NCBI GenBank assembly: GCA_002299125.1 | Contig: DBNU01000125.1 | Location: forward strand, 1 to 29,182 | Direction: 5' to 3' | From: Proteobacteria bacterium UBA664 | GTDB taxonomy: Bacteria; Pseudomonadota; Gammaproteobacteria; UBA7966 | Length of the DNA: 29,182 bases | Shown: piece after piece, positions 1-8,402 of the stretch | Layout of the letters: each line of letters opens with the position of its first letter | Numbering within the stretch: position 1 is the stretch's first letter | The notes under the pieces: model-generated | Database searches by the model: none | What the model was told of the DNA's origin: nothing | The model's input: only the letters and a program-made list of their open reading frames with translations | Translations under genes and position numbers: made by a program

Positions 1-141
1 CGCCTTGCGGCCAGCCCGCGCCTAGCACTCGATCGCCGTACACCCGGTGATGCTACGCTCCGAGCCTTCCGCAATCTGGCCGAGGTCATCGACCTCGAGG
101 CCTGGCGCAGTCGTCGCGCCGCCTCCCGCCACGGGACCTGA
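1..141 (+). CDS. C-terminal fragment of an unidentified protein
   Basis: An open frame runs from the first base of the window to a TGA at 139-141 and gives 46 residues. The later part (from about codon 20) reads like real protein, with an amphipathic stretch containing NLAEVIDLEAWR, and most third positions are G or C. The family cannot be named from this tail. The gene would lie in the same direction as the TerC-family gene that starts 117 bases downstream. The alternative is that these bases are non-coding leader for that gene; the frame is short, so confidence is moderate at best. Confidence 0.45.
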   Translation, partial: RLAASPRLALDRRTPGDATLRAFRNLAEVIDLEAWRSRRAASRHGT

Positions 142-257
142 GCCGCACCCCGTAATTTTCTCCCGCTCTCTATTCGGCGCGTACAGCAATCCTGATCTGC
201 CCGGCTCTCTGTCGACCGCAACGCCAACCCATCCCCGCAACTCCAGCAAGGCCAACC

Positions 258-989
258 ATGGAAATCCTCGACCCGAACCTCCTCGTCGCATTCCTCACGC
301 TGACCGCCCTCGAGGTGGTGCTCGGCATCGACAACATCATCTTCATTTCGATCCTTGCCGGCCGACTGCCGCCCTCCCAGCGTGCCCTTGCGCGCCAGGT
401 GGGCCTTTCACTCGCCGTCATCACCCGCATCGGCCTGTTGTTCATGTTGAGCTGGATCATCGGGCTCACGGCACCGCTGTTCTCCGTGTTCGACCACCCG
501 TTCTCGGGCCGGGACCTGATCCTGGCCGCCGGCGGTGCCTTCCTGATCGCGAAGGCAACCAGCGAAATCCACCACAAACTCGAGGGTGACGTCGCCGGCG
601 ACCAGGGGCGGGTGGGGGCCACTTTCGCCGGGGTCATCGTGCAGATCCTGCTGCTCGACATCGTCTTTTCGTTGGACTCGGTGATCACGGCCGTCGGCAT
701 GGTCAAGTACATCGAGGTGATGGTCGCGGCCGTGCTGGTGTCGGTGGCCATGATGCTGGTCTTCGCCGGGCCGGTCGGCGAGTTCGTCGAGCGTCACCCC
801 AGCGTGAAGATGCTGGCCCTGTCCTTTCTCTTGCTCATCGGCACCGTGCTGCTCGCCGAGGGCTTCGGCCACCACATCCCGAAGGCCTATGTCTACCTGC
901 CGATTGCCTTCTCGATCTTCGTCGAGATGCTGAATCTGCGTCTGCGCGCGCGCAGCGGCCCGCCGGTGGAACTGCGCGATTCGCTGTAG
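258..989 (+). CDS. TerC/Alx-family integral membrane protein (YgdQ-like)
   Basis: A 243-residue, strongly hydrophobic protein with about seven membrane segments. Two family signatures with buried acids are visible: GIDNIIF with D25 near the N-terminus, and DIVFSLDS with D135 and D141 in the middle. TerC-family proteins (TerC, Alx, YgdQ) are inner-membrane proteins linked to tellurite resistance, manganese export or metalation of secreted proteins; the substrate of this member cannot be told from sequence. The length matches short YgdQ/YkoY-like members with no CBS domains. The ATG at 258 is preceded by a weak purine-rich site (caagg). I looked for the yybP-ykoY manganese riboswitch that precedes some Alx genes and did not find it. 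The gene converges on the anti-sigma gene with only 30 bases between them. Confidence 0.88.
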   Translation: MEILDPNLLVAFLTLTALEVVLGIDNIIFISILAGRLPPSQRALARQVGLSLAVITRIGLLFMLSWIIGLTAPLFSVFDHPFSGRDLILAAGGAFLIAKATSEIHHKLEGDVAGDQGRVGATFAGVIVQILLLDIVFSLDSVITAVGMVKYIEVMVAAVLVSVAMMLVFAGPVGEFVERHPSVKMLALSFLLLIGTVLLAEGFGHHIPKAYVYLPIAFSIFVEMLNLRLRARSGPPVELRDSL

Positions 990-1019
990 CAGGCGTGAGC
1001 GGAGGGCGGCTGCGCTCGC

Positions 1020-1745
1020 TCAGGTAGCGGCATCGCCCTGGAAGGCGGCCAGCACGGGCGTGCGCAATTCTTCGAGATTTGGACTCGAGGCGGCGATCAG
1101 GGCAAGTGTGCCCAGCGTGTGCGGGTGTAGTTCGACCTGCATGTCGTCACGAATCAGACGGCGTACCGAGCGGCGCCATTCGCCCGGGCACAGCAGTGCG
1201 TGCACGGGCCCGTCCGGCGCAGTGAGCTTGAGATGTACCCCGCTCTGGCCGAGCGGAGAGCACGACCAGGCGTCCTCGATCGACAACCCGGCCAGTGGCC
1301 CGGGCTGTACGCCTGAGGCCAGCAACAAGGCGCGCGTTGCCGATTCCATCAATCCGGTGCCAGCGGATGTGCTGGCCATGCCCTCGGGGTGTGCTGCGCG
1401 CACATGGGTCACGAGCAGATCGGCCGCCGCGTCCCGCTGACGCCAGGCGGTGAAGGCCAGCGCGCCCACGGCCGCGACACCGACCGACACCGCCATGGCG
1501 AGAAAGCGGCGGCGGTCCGGCACCACCATTGAGACCTCCTCATGCAGGGCGGCGCGCACCAGGATGCGCTCCTCCAGTCCTGCAGGCACGGGTGATCGAG
1601 CCACCTCGCCCAGCAACTGCTCGAGCCGTGCTGCGCTCAGTCCGAACTGATGACAGAGGGCGCAGGCGTCGGCGTGAGCGTGTAACGCTGCGGACTGTCG
1701 GGCCGGATCGGTAAGCAGGGCCTTGCGGAATTCGAGGCAATTCAT
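1020..1745 (-). CDS. DUF3379-type anti-sigma factor with zinc-finger and one membrane segment
   Basis: A 241-residue protein with the start of a ZAS-like anti-sigma domain: H24-x3-C28-x2-C31. One hydrophobic segment at about residues 81-101 follows an arginine-rich stretch (RRR at 78-80), so the N-terminus should be cytoplasmic and the last 140 residues periplasmic. The start overlaps the stop of the sigma factor gene by four bases (ATGA), which implies translational coupling and a matched pair. The N-terminus and layout resemble DUF3379 proteins, which accompany ECF sigma factors. The expected role is to hold the sigma factor inactive until an envelope signal arrives; the signal is not evident from the sequence. 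Confidence 0.85.
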   Translation of the reverse strand: MNCLEFRKALLTDPARQSAALHAHADACALCHQFGLSAARLEQLLGEVARSPVPAGLEERILVRAALHEEVSMVVPDRRRFLAMAVSVGVAAVGALAFTAWRQRDAAADLLVTHVRAAHPEGMASTSAGTGLMESATRALLLASGVQPGPLAGLSIEDAWSCSPLGQSGVHLKLTAPDGPVHALLCPGEWRRSVRRLIRDDMQVELHPHTLGTLALIAASSPNLEELRTPVLAAFQGDAAT

Positions 1746-2284
1746 GTTTCGTCGTCCTGACGACCCGGCTCCTCGCCGAGCGCGGCCCGCAAGCGGCGCC
1801 GGGCGCGGAAAATGTGGGTCGCCGCCGTCTGCGGCGTCAATCCGAGTGCCGTGCCGATCTCGTCACAGCTCAGTCCGCCGAGGACCTGCAGCAGCAGCGG
1901 CTCCCGGTACTCCGGTGCAAGTACCGCCAGGGCGCGCCGCAAGGCCCAGGCCTCCGGTCGATCATCGAGTGCCGGCTGCGGGATCTGGTCGGGTGGACTG
2001 TCGCCCCCCTGCGGTCGTTGACGCCCGTACAGGCGGGCGTATTCGCAGCGCAACGTGACGAAAAGCCATGCCCTGGCTGCCTCCGGTTCGCGCAGGGATT
2101 CGAAGGCGCGCCAGGCGCGCGCGAAGGTCTCCTGCAGGAGCTCTTCTGCCACCTGGGATTGCCCGCAGAGCCAGTGGGCGAAGCGATACAGGTCCGGGCC
2201 GTGATGCCGGACCAGGCCTTCGAAGGCGCGCCGCCGCTCATCCGCCGGGGATGCGGCGCAGACGATCTGCCCGTGTGTGCCCAT
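1742..2284 (-). CDS. ECF-subfamily RNA polymerase sigma factor
   Basis: About 180 residues from the ATG at 2284. Region 2 is visible (LYRFAHWL, then AEELLQETFARAWRAF) and region 4 near the C-terminus (YREPLLLQVLGGLSCDEIGTALGL followed by a basic recognition helix ending ARRRLRAAL). There is no region 3, as expected for ECF sigma factors. The open frame extends another 30 codons upstream to 2374, but that part is low-complexity and not sigma-like, so the internal ATG is chosen; it leaves about 25 residues before region 2. The protein would direct RNA polymerase to a small regulon, under control of the zinc-finger anti-sigma encoded by the overlapping next gene. No ECF-type autoregulatory promoter was convincingly found upstream. 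Confidence 0.88.
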   Translation of the reverse strand: MGTHGQIVCAASPADERRRAFEGLVRHHGPDLYRFAHWLCGQSQVAEELLQETFARAWRAFESLREPEAARAWLFVTLRCEYARLYGRQRPQGGDSPPDQIPQPALDDRPEAWALRRALAVLAPEYREPLLLQVLGGLSCDEIGTALGLTPQTAATHIFRARRRLRAALGEEPGRQDDET

Positions 2285-2422
2285 GGGTCTCAACGTGGGT
2301 TTGGCCTTGGTGTGGGGAGGACAGGAAGCAGCCGCCAGATCCCCGGCAGAGCCGTGACCGTGCGAGCGCGGCACGCCGCAGGGTGCACCACCCGGGTCGC
2401 TCGGCCGGGGACGGGCAGGGTG

Positions 2423-2938
2423 TCAGCGACTCTCTGCGGCGTGGTCACGCCAGATGGGTGCGGCCTCCCGATGTTCGTTCACCCCGCGGAAGAAGGCCTG
2501 CGACAGGGCCAGCCGGCGATCCTGGCTTCCCGCCAGATCGACGAACCGCGGCGGGTGCACACGAAAGCCCTCGGCATGTGCAGCGGCGCGATAGGGGACG
2601 ATCATCTCGAGTCGCTCATCGGCAGTGGCTTGACTCTGGCCCTCGATGACCACGGCATCCATTGCCTCCTCACCCAATGTGACCTGCCCGTCGAAGACCA
2701 GTACGGCATGCTGCGCGCTGACCTCGTTGTCGCGGAGGAGCGCGCGACCGGCGGCGACGCCGGCCTCCAGATCGTCGTGCTCGAGGCGCGTGAGTTCACG
2801 CAACCCGGCACTGCGCAGGAAGCCGTAAATGGGGACGAGTGTCTCACCGGAGGAGAGGCTCCAGATGGCGTGTGCTGCGAAGAAGCCAGCCAGCCTGGCG
2901 GTTTCTGCCAGAGGGTCGGCTGAGGATGCGTTGGTCAC
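2423..2938 (-). CDS. Hypothetical 171-residue protein upstream of the ECF sigma gene
   Basis: I do not recognise the family. The frame starts with GTG at 2938, with a purine-rich aagga about seven bases upstream. The protein is soluble in appearance, with no signal peptide or membrane segment, an alanine-rich helical N-terminal half (ETARLAGFFAAHAIWSLSSG) and a C-terminal stretch with FVDLAG and FFRGVNEH. Third positions are strongly G/C, so the frame is likely real. It points the same way as the sigma and anti-sigma genes, 138 bases upstream of the sigma start, so it may be co-transcribed with them or may be independent. Confidence 0.7.
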   Translation of the reverse strand: MTNASSADPLAETARLAGFFAAHAIWSLSSGETLVPIYGFLRSAGLRELTRLEHDDLEAGVAAGRALLRDNEVSAQHAVLVFDGQVTLGEEAMDAVVIEGQSQATADERLEMIVPYRAAAHAEGFRVHPPRFVDLAGSQDRRLALSQAFFRGVNEHREAAPIWRDHAAESR

Positions 2939-3216
2939 GGGAGGTCCTTGTCGAGGTGATGTGTCGGGTCAGGGAACACAGCGTCGAGCAGGCCAGGGGT
3001 GGCGCGCAACCGGACTGCCACCCTGGCAGCGACATCGGGGGGCATGATCCGTTGCACTCCTTCCCGCTAGCATCGACCATGCGGTCCCGGTTGATGGGCG
3101 AGCGTTCGTCGTCCTGCGCACCGGCTCGATTCCCCCCGCTTGCTGGCGCGCGCAATGCCTCATCAGCATAGCGCGACCGGCACCCACCGCTTACCGCCCT
3201 ACCCGATGAGGTCCCG

Positions 3217-3699
3217 ATGAAGATCGCCTCCCAATGCGTCGTCACCTTCCACTACACCCTGCACGACGACGACGGGCAACTGCTCGACGCCTCGGGTGAG
3301 GGCCGCCCACTGGCCTATCTCCATGGCTGCGGGAACATCATCGAGGGCCTCGAGCGGGCCCTCGAGGGGCGTGGCAGCGGTGAAGTGCTGGATGTCGCCA
3401 TCGAGGCGGCCGAGGCCTACGGCGAGCACCAGCCGGAGCTGGTTCAGGACGTTCCGCGCAACCTCTTCCCGGATCCGGATGCGGTCGCCCCGGGGATGTC
3501 CTTCCAGGGCGAGACCGACGACGGCGCGCAGTCGGTGCGGGTGGTGGCCGTCTCGAGCGACACGGTGACCATCGATGCCAACCATCCCCTGGCCGGGCAG
3601 CGCCTGCGGTTCCACGTCGAAGTGGTGGAGGTGCGCTCCGCCACGCAAGAGGAGCTTCAGCACGGGCATGTGCATGGCCCCGGCGGCCATCACCACTGA
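3217..3699 (+). CDS. slyD: FKBP-type peptidyl-prolyl isomerase, SlyD-like
   Basis: A 160-residue protein with the SlyD layout. The FKBP fold is split by an IF chaperone domain at about residues 70-120. The FKBP part contains FHYTLHDDDGQLLDAS and LAYLHGCGNIIEGLERAL, the usual start of this family. The last 12 residues form a short histidine-rich metal-binding tail (HGHVHGPGGHHH), shorter than the cysteine/histidine tail of E. coli SlyD. The protein catalyses cis-trans isomerisation of prolyl bonds, acts as a chaperone and binds nickel in characterised homologues. The ATG at 3217 gives the conserved N-terminus (MKIASQCVVTFHY). The Sel1-repeat gene begins four bases after its stop and is probably translated from the same message. 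Confidence 0.93.
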   Translation: MKIASQCVVTFHYTLHDDDGQLLDASGEGRPLAYLHGCGNIIEGLERALEGRGSGEVLDVAIEAAEAYGEHQPELVQDVPRNLFPDPDAVAPGMSFQGETDDGAQSVRVVAVSSDTVTIDANHPLAGQRLRFHVEVVEVRSATQEELQHGHVHGPGGHHH

Positions 3700-3703
3700 A
3701 GGG

Positions 3704-4816
3704 ATGTCAGTCAGTCTGCTACGTGTCCCGCTGGCTGCGTCGGGCAGTGCTCGCTCCACGCCTATCGGCCTGATACCCCGCGTCGCCGTGCTGCTGACCG
3801 CCGGGCTTGGGGCGTTAGCCGCCGCCGCCGATCGGCCGACCGATGCGCACGCGCGGCTGCGGGCCGAGGCGCGCGCGGCCCTCGACCGAGGTGACGCAGC
3901 GTCGGCGCTCGGGCTCTACCAGCGCCTCGCCCGCGACGGCGATGCGGTCGGCAGCAACAACGCCGGGGTGCTCCTGCTCCAGGGGCGGGGGGCCGCAGCC
4001 GATCCGGCCGCGGCCCGCGCATGGTTTCGGCGCGCGGCTGAAGCCGGTCTGCCCGGGGGGCAGTACAACTACGCCCTGAGCCTCCTGCGCGGCCTGGGTG
4101 GGGTGGTTGATCGGGAGGCCGGTCTGGCGCTGCTGGAGCAGGCCGCCCGTGCCGGGGACGCGGATGCACATCTGGAGCTGGGCCTTGCCGCTGCCGGCGA
4201 CCCAGGGCGGCGCGCAGCCGCCATCAACCACTTCCGCCATGCCGCCGCGGCGGGACTTCCCCTCGCCCAGTTGAATCTGGCCACGCTGCTCCTCGACGGC
4301 AACGCAGCGGCCGAGCGCAGCGAGGCAGAGGGGTGGCTGCAGCGCGCGGCCAGCGCCGGCGAAGCCACCGCCGCCTACCGTCTGGCCATGCTGCTGCTCG
4401 AGCGGGTGGAGACCGACGCGGCCCGAGTCCCCGAGGCCGTGGCCTTCCTGCGCATGGCCGCGGAGGCCGGCTACCCCGAGGCCCTGCTCAACCTGGGGGT
4501 CATCGAGGCCGAGGGGCGTTGGGTGAGGCGCGATCTCGGTAGCGCGCTCCGGCGCTGGCGTCTGGCCGCCGAGTTGGGCCAGCCGGCGGCGCAGTTCAAT
4601 CTGGGGCTGGCGTATACCCGCCGGGATTTCGGCATCGAGGATGCCCCGGAGGCCTATGCCTGGCTGGCGCTGGCCGCCGCCGCCGGACATCCGGGGGCGG
4701 ACACGGCCCTGGATGAACTATCCAGCCGCCTGGACCCCGCCCAGCTTCGACACGGCGAGGCGCTGTTCCAGCAAAGAATCGATCGCTTCCTGCGCTTGCC
4801 GCGGGCGCGGCGCTGA
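3704..4816 (+). CDS. Secreted Sel1-repeat (TPR-like) protein
   Basis: A 370-residue protein made of about seven to eight Sel1-like repeats of 36 residues, with recurring patterns such as AAARAWFRRAAEAGLPGGQYN and AVAFLRMAAEAGYPEALLNLG. The N-terminus from the chosen ATG has a positively charged stretch, then a hydrophobic segment (VAVLLTAGLGALAAAA), so the protein is probably exported or membrane-anchored. The ATG at 3704 follows the slyD stop directly; the purine run tgaaggg abuts it, so spacing is poor, but no better start keeps the signal sequence. Sel1 proteins are helical scaffolds for protein contacts; no specific partner is evident. The frame ends in CTGA, which may also carry the start of the next gene. 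Confidence 0.85.
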   Translation: MSVSLLRVPLAASGSARSTPIGLIPRVAVLLTAGLGALAAAADRPTDAHARLRAEARAALDRGDAASALGLYQRLARDGDAVGSNNAGVLLLQGRGAAADPAAARAWFRRAAEAGLPGGQYNYALSLLRGLGGVVDREAGLALLEQAARAGDADAHLELGLAAAGDPGRRAAAINHFRHAAAAGLPLAQLNLATLLLDGNAAAERSEAEGWLQRAASAGEATAAYRLAMLLLERVETDAARVPEAVAFLRMAAEAGYPEALLNLGVIEAEGRWVRRDLGSALRRWRLAAELGQPAAQFNLGLAYTRRDFGIEDAPEAYAWLALAAAAGHPGADTALDELSSRLDPAQLRHGEALFQQRIDRFLRLPRARR

Positions 4817-5910
4817 AGGGTCGTCGTCTGCGTCGCCCACCGCATGCGCTCGCCTGCGTAAGCCACCACGGTCTGGGCCATCTGGCCCAGGTCGGACCCG
4901 TGCTGCGTGCGCTCAGGGTAGTGCGGCCGGATGTCACCTTCACCGTTCGCTGCACGGCACCGCTGGCCCGGCAGGAAGAGCTGCTGGCGCTGCCCTTCAT
5001 CGCCGAGCCGCAGGCCGACGATTTCGGTCTCTTGATGGCGGGATCGCTGGATGTCTTGCGCGAGGAGACCCTGGCCGCCTATCAGGCCCTCCATGCCGAC
5101 CTGCCCCGGCAGGTAGCGGCCACCACGACGGCCTTCGCGCGCCTGCGGCCGGATGTGGTCATCGCCAATGCCGGCTATCTGCCGCTGCTCGCTGCCCGAC
5201 GGCTGGGCGTGCCGGCCGTTCTGCTCGCCTCCTTCACCTGGGCGCACGCACTCGCGGCGTACTGTGGGGATGCGCCCGGGCTCGCCGCGTTGACCGCCGA
5301 GATGCTCGCCGCCTACGCCGGGGCCGATCTCCACCTCGCACCGCAACCGTCCCTGGCGACGCCGGAATTGCCGGGGGCGCAGACCATCGGCCCGATCGCC
5401 CGCTCCGGTCGCTCGGATCCCGAGCTGCTCCGGGTCCGCCTTGGTCTGCCCGCCGAGGTGCGTGTGGTGCTGCTGTTCCTGGGCGGTGTGCCGACAGCCC
5501 TGCCGCTCGCGGCCTGGCCGCAGGCAGCGGACATCGCCTGGGTGGTATCGCACAGCGAGCTGCCCGCCCGCCCCGACATGTACCCGGCCGCGGCAGCCGG
5601 ACTCGCCTGGCCGGATCTACTGAGTTCCGCCGATGCCCTTGTCACCAAGCCCGGTTACGGAAGCATCACGGAGGCGGCCTGCAACGGGGTGCCCGTGGCC
5701 TACGTTCGCCGGGGCGCCTGGCCGGAGGAACCCGGCCTCCTGGGCTGGTTACATCAGTGTGGTCGGGGGGTCGAGATAGCGCGGGCGGATCTGGAGCTGG
5801 GAAGACTGCGCCCCGCCCTCACCACTCTGTGGCGGGAGCCAGCGCCACCCCGCCCGGTTGCAAGTGGCGCGGCCGAGGCGGCCGCCGCCATCGCCCGACT
5901 GTTGCCCTGA
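4813..5910 (+). CDS. MurG-like (GT-B) glycosyltransferase with non-standard start
   Basis: A GT-B-fold transferase. The N-terminal nucleotide-sugar/acceptor motif (SHHGLGHLAQVGPVLRALR) and the C-terminal donor-binding motif (VTKPGYGSITEAACNGVPVAYV) are both clear, so it resembles the MurG/L-arabinokinase-N-terminal type of glycosyltransferase. The open frame begins after a TGA at 4714-4716. The first AUG/GUG/UUG codon in frame is GTG at 4900, which falls inside the conserved N-terminal motif and would remove SHHGLGH. The CTG at 4813, overlapping the upstream stop as CTGA, or the CTG at 4828, would keep it. I give the CTG at 4813 as the start; a conventional annotation would read 4900-5910. 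The sugar and acceptor are unknown. The C-terminal neighbour converges with 51 bases between. Confidence 0.75.
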   Translation: MKGRRLRRPPHALACVSHHGLGHLAQVGPVLRALRVVRPDVTFTVRCTAPLARQEELLALPFIAEPQADDFGLLMAGSLDVLREETLAAYQALHADLPRQVAATTTAFARLRPDVVIANAGYLPLLAARRLGVPAVLLASFTWAHALAAYCGDAPGLAALTAEMLAAYAGADLHLAPQPSLATPELPGAQTIGPIARSGRSDPELLRVRLGLPAEVRVVLLFLGGVPTALPLAAWPQAADIAWVVSHSELPARPDMYPAAAAGLAWPDLLSSADALVTKPGYGSITEAACNGVPVAYVRRGAWPEEPGLLGWLHQCGRGVEIARADLELGRLRPALTTLWREPAPPRPVASGAAEAAAAIARLLP

Positions 5911-5961
5911 GCGCAGGTTGCACCGGGACCTCAGCGGAGGCTGGATGCGCCGCTCCCCGAC

Positions 5962-7071
5962 TCAACCGAAGTTGATCCGTTGCTCCAGGTTGGTGCGCGA
6001 GTCGGCGTTGTTGAGTGCCTCCTCGAGATCGATGCGACCGGCCTTGTAGAGGCCGTAAAGCGCCATGTCGAAGGTCTGCATGCCGCGCGCGCCGCTGCCC
6101 TCCATGGCCTCCTTGATGCTGCCGATCTCGCCCTTGAGGATGAGTTCCGCCACGTAGGGCGTGTTGACCATCACCTCGACGGCTGCGACCCGTTTGCGGT
6201 CCAGACCGGTCACCAGCCGCTGCGAGATCACGGCACGCAGATTCAGTGACAGATCGAGATGGAGCTGCTTGTGCAGATCCGCCGGAAACAGGTTGACCAC
6301 GCGCTCCATGGCCTGGTTGGCATTGTTCGCATGCATGGTCGAGATGGCGAGATGGCCGGTATTGCAGAGTTCCAGCGCCGCTTCCATGGTTTCCCGATCG
6401 CGGACTTCGCCGATGAGGATGACGTCCGGTGCCTCGCGCATGGCACTCCGGAGGGCGGCGCGATAGGAGCGGGTATCCGTGCCCACCTCGCGCTGATTGA
6501 CCACCGAGCGATGGTTCGGGTGGTAGAACTCGATCGGGTCCTCGATGGTAAGGATGTGCCCGGCCTCGTTCGCGTTGCGCTCGTTGATCATGGCCGCGAG
6601 CGTGGTGGACTTCCCCGAGCCAGTCGCGCCCACCATGAGGATGAGGCCACGCTTGTGCATGATGAGCGTCTTCAGCACTTCCGGCAGGCCAAGTTGCTCG
6701 ATGGAGGGGATGACGCTCGGGATCCGGCGCACCACCATGGCCACCTCGCCGCGCTGGCGGAATACATTCACGCGGAAGCGGGCGCTGCCATCAGGCAGTG
6801 ACACGGCGAAATCGATCTCGAGATCGCGATCGAAGCGCGCGATCTGGTCCTCGGTCATCAGGCTCCATGCCGCCTGTTGCGACTGATCGCCCGTCAGCGG
6901 GCTGCGGGTGATGGAGGTGACCTGACCCTCGATCTTGATCTTGACGGGGGCGCCGGAACTGAAGAAGAGATCGGAACCGGATCGCTCCACCAGCAGCCGG
7001 AGGTAGGGTGAGAGGTCGATGCGCGCAGACGGCGAGACTGCACTGACCTCGGCGGGTGGGGCTTCACTCAC
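5962..7071 (-). CDS. Second PilU/PilT-type retraction ATPase paralogue
   Basis: A 369-residue GspE-superfamily hexameric ATPase. Walker A is GATGSGKST at 148-156, the Asp box and Walker B lie around DVILIGEVRD at 216-225, and the His box is TGHLAISTMHA at 238-248. It is closest in pattern to PilU (C-terminal VAELILKGEIGSIKEAM) but differs from the gene just upstream, with a longer N-terminal extension. The GTG start at 7071 is supported by a perfect AGGAG at plus-strand 7079-7083, seven bases away. Such ATPases depolymerise type IV pili for twitching. It lies 68 bases downstream of pilU in the same direction, so an operon is likely. All core catalytic residues are present. Confidence 0.9.
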   Translation of the reverse strand: MSEAPPAEVSAVSPSARIDLSPYLRLLVERSGSDLFFSSGAPVKIKIEGQVTSITRSPLTGDQSQQAAWSLMTEDQIARFDRDLEIDFAVSLPDGSARFRVNVFRQRGEVAMVVRRIPSVIPSIEQLGLPEVLKTLIMHKRGLILMVGATGSGKSTTLAAMINERNANEAGHILTIEDPIEFYHPNHRSVVNQREVGTDTRSYRAALRSAMREAPDVILIGEVRDRETMEAALELCNTGHLAISTMHANNANQAMERVVNLFPADLHKQLHLDLSLNLRAVISQRLVTGLDRKRVAAVEVMVNTPYVAELILKGEIGSIKEAMEGSGARGMQTFDMALYGLYKAGRIDLEEALNNADSRTNLEQRINFG

Positions 7072-7139
7072 AGCGGATCTCCTGCAACGCGGGTGGCGCG
7101 CCCTGTGGGGTGGTTGATGCTCATGCCGACCCTGACGCT

Positions 7140-8312
7140 TCAGCCCCTCTGCACGAAGGGGCCATGATCCGGGCTGTCGGCCAGGGACAGCCCGCCGGCC
7201 GCGTCGGAGTGGTCGGCGCCGCGCGCCGCCTTGCCCTCGAGCTTGATGCGCAGCCGCAGTTCGTTCATCGAATCCGCATTGCGCATGGCGTCCTCGTAGG
7301 TGATGAGATCGGCCTCATAGAGATCGAACAGCGCCTGATCGAAGGTCTTCATGCCGAGCTCGTTGGATCTGGCCATGAGCGCCTTGAGCTCATGCACCTC
7401 ACCCTTCAGGATGAGGTCCGCTATGAGCGGGCTGTTCAGCATGATCTCGATGGCGGCCGCACGCCCCTTGCCCGTTGCGCGCTTGAGCAGCCGCTGCGAG
7501 ATCACGGCCTTCAGGTTGAGTGAAAGGTCCATCAGCAACTGCGGACGGCGGTCCTCGGGAAAGAAGTTCACGATGCGATCGAGCGCCTGGTTGGCGCTGT
7601 TGGCATGGAGTGTGGCCATGGCGAGGTGACCGGTCTCGGCGAAGGCAATCCCCATCTCCATCGTTTCGCGGTCGCGGATCTCGCCCAGCAGGATGACATC
7701 CGGCGCCTGGCGCAAGGTGTTCTTGAGGGCGATCTGCCAGTCATCGGTGTCCACGCCCACCTCACGCTGGGTGATGATGCAGCTCTTGTGCGGATGGACG
7801 AACTCGATCGGATCCTCGATGGTGATGATGTGGCCGAAGCTGTTCTCATTGCGCCAGTCGATCATCGCAGCCAGGGATGTGCTCTTGCCGCTGCCGGTGC
7901 CGCCCACCATGATGACCAGCCCACGCTTGGTCATGGCCACTTCCTTCAGCACGGAAGGCAGGCCCAACTGGTCGATGGTCGGCACCTGCGTCTCGATGGT
8001 ACGCAGCACCATGCCACTCGAGCTCTGCTGCACGAAGGCATTCACCCGGAAGCGACCGATGCCACTCGGTGCGATGGCGAAATTGCACTCCTTGGAGGCC
8101 TCGTATTCCTTGAGCTGGCGGTCATTCATGATGGCGTGAACGAGCGCACGCGTACCTTCGGCCGAAAGCCGGGTCTTGGATACGGGCTGGATCTTGCCGT
8201 CAACCTTGATGGCGGGCGGGAAACCCACGGTGATGAAGAGGTCGGAACTCTTCTTCTCCACCATGAGCTTCAGCAGCTCCCGCATGTAGCGGATGGCCTG
8301 TTCGCGTTCCAT
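7140..8312 (-). CDS. pilU: Type IV pilus retraction ATPase PilU
   Basis: A 390-residue PilT-family ATPase. Walker A is GGTGSGKST at 137-145, Walker B region DVILLGEIRD starts at 205, and the His box TGHLAMATLHA is at 228-238. The N-terminus (LLKLMVEKKSSDLFIT) and the C-terminal blocks (ADLILKGEVHELKALM, then SMNELRLRIKL) are those I recall from Pseudomonas PilU, which works with PilT to power pilus retraction under load. The ATG at 8312 has a ggag site eight bases upstream. The last 25 or so residues beyond the conserved core are glycine/aspartate-rich and probably disordered. It sits downstream of pilT in the same direction. Confidence 0.94.
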   Translation of the reverse strand: MEREQAIRYMRELLKLMVEKKSSDLFITVGFPPAIKVDGKIQPVSKTRLSAEGTRALVHAIMNDRQLKEYEASKECNFAIAPSGIGRFRVNAFVQQSSSGMVLRTIETQVPTIDQLGLPSVLKEVAMTKRGLVIMVGGTGSGKSTSLAAMIDWRNENSFGHIITIEDPIEFVHPHKSCIITQREVGVDTDDWQIALKNTLRQAPDVILLGEIRDRETMEMGIAFAETGHLAMATLHANSANQALDRIVNFFPEDRRPQLLMDLSLNLKAVISQRLLKRATGKGRAAAIEIMLNSPLIADLILKGEVHELKALMARSNELGMKTFDQALFDLYEADLITYEDAMRNADSMNELRLRIKLEGKAARGADHSDAAGGLSLADSPDHGPFVQRG

Positions 8313-8402
8313 CGGCGTAGCTCCCCCGTGCGTGATTCATGCCCGCTGCCGGGCGGGGCCAGCGGCGCCACGTCCGGAATGATGCCGCGACTTCGGCATC
8401 AG

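Noticed and set aside
142..257. yybP-ykoY manganese riboswitch before the TerC-family gene
   Set aside because: The conserved core elements of that riboswitch were looked for and are absent.
996..1022. tgagcg/cgctca hairpin between terC-like gene and anti-sigma gene as a terminator
   Set aside because: Six-base stem with a 15-base loop, no T-run, and the right arm is in the coding end of the anti-sigma gene; too weak to call.
4844..4860. ATG at 4844 as the glycosyltransferase start
   Set aside because: It is in a different frame and meets a TAA after five codons.
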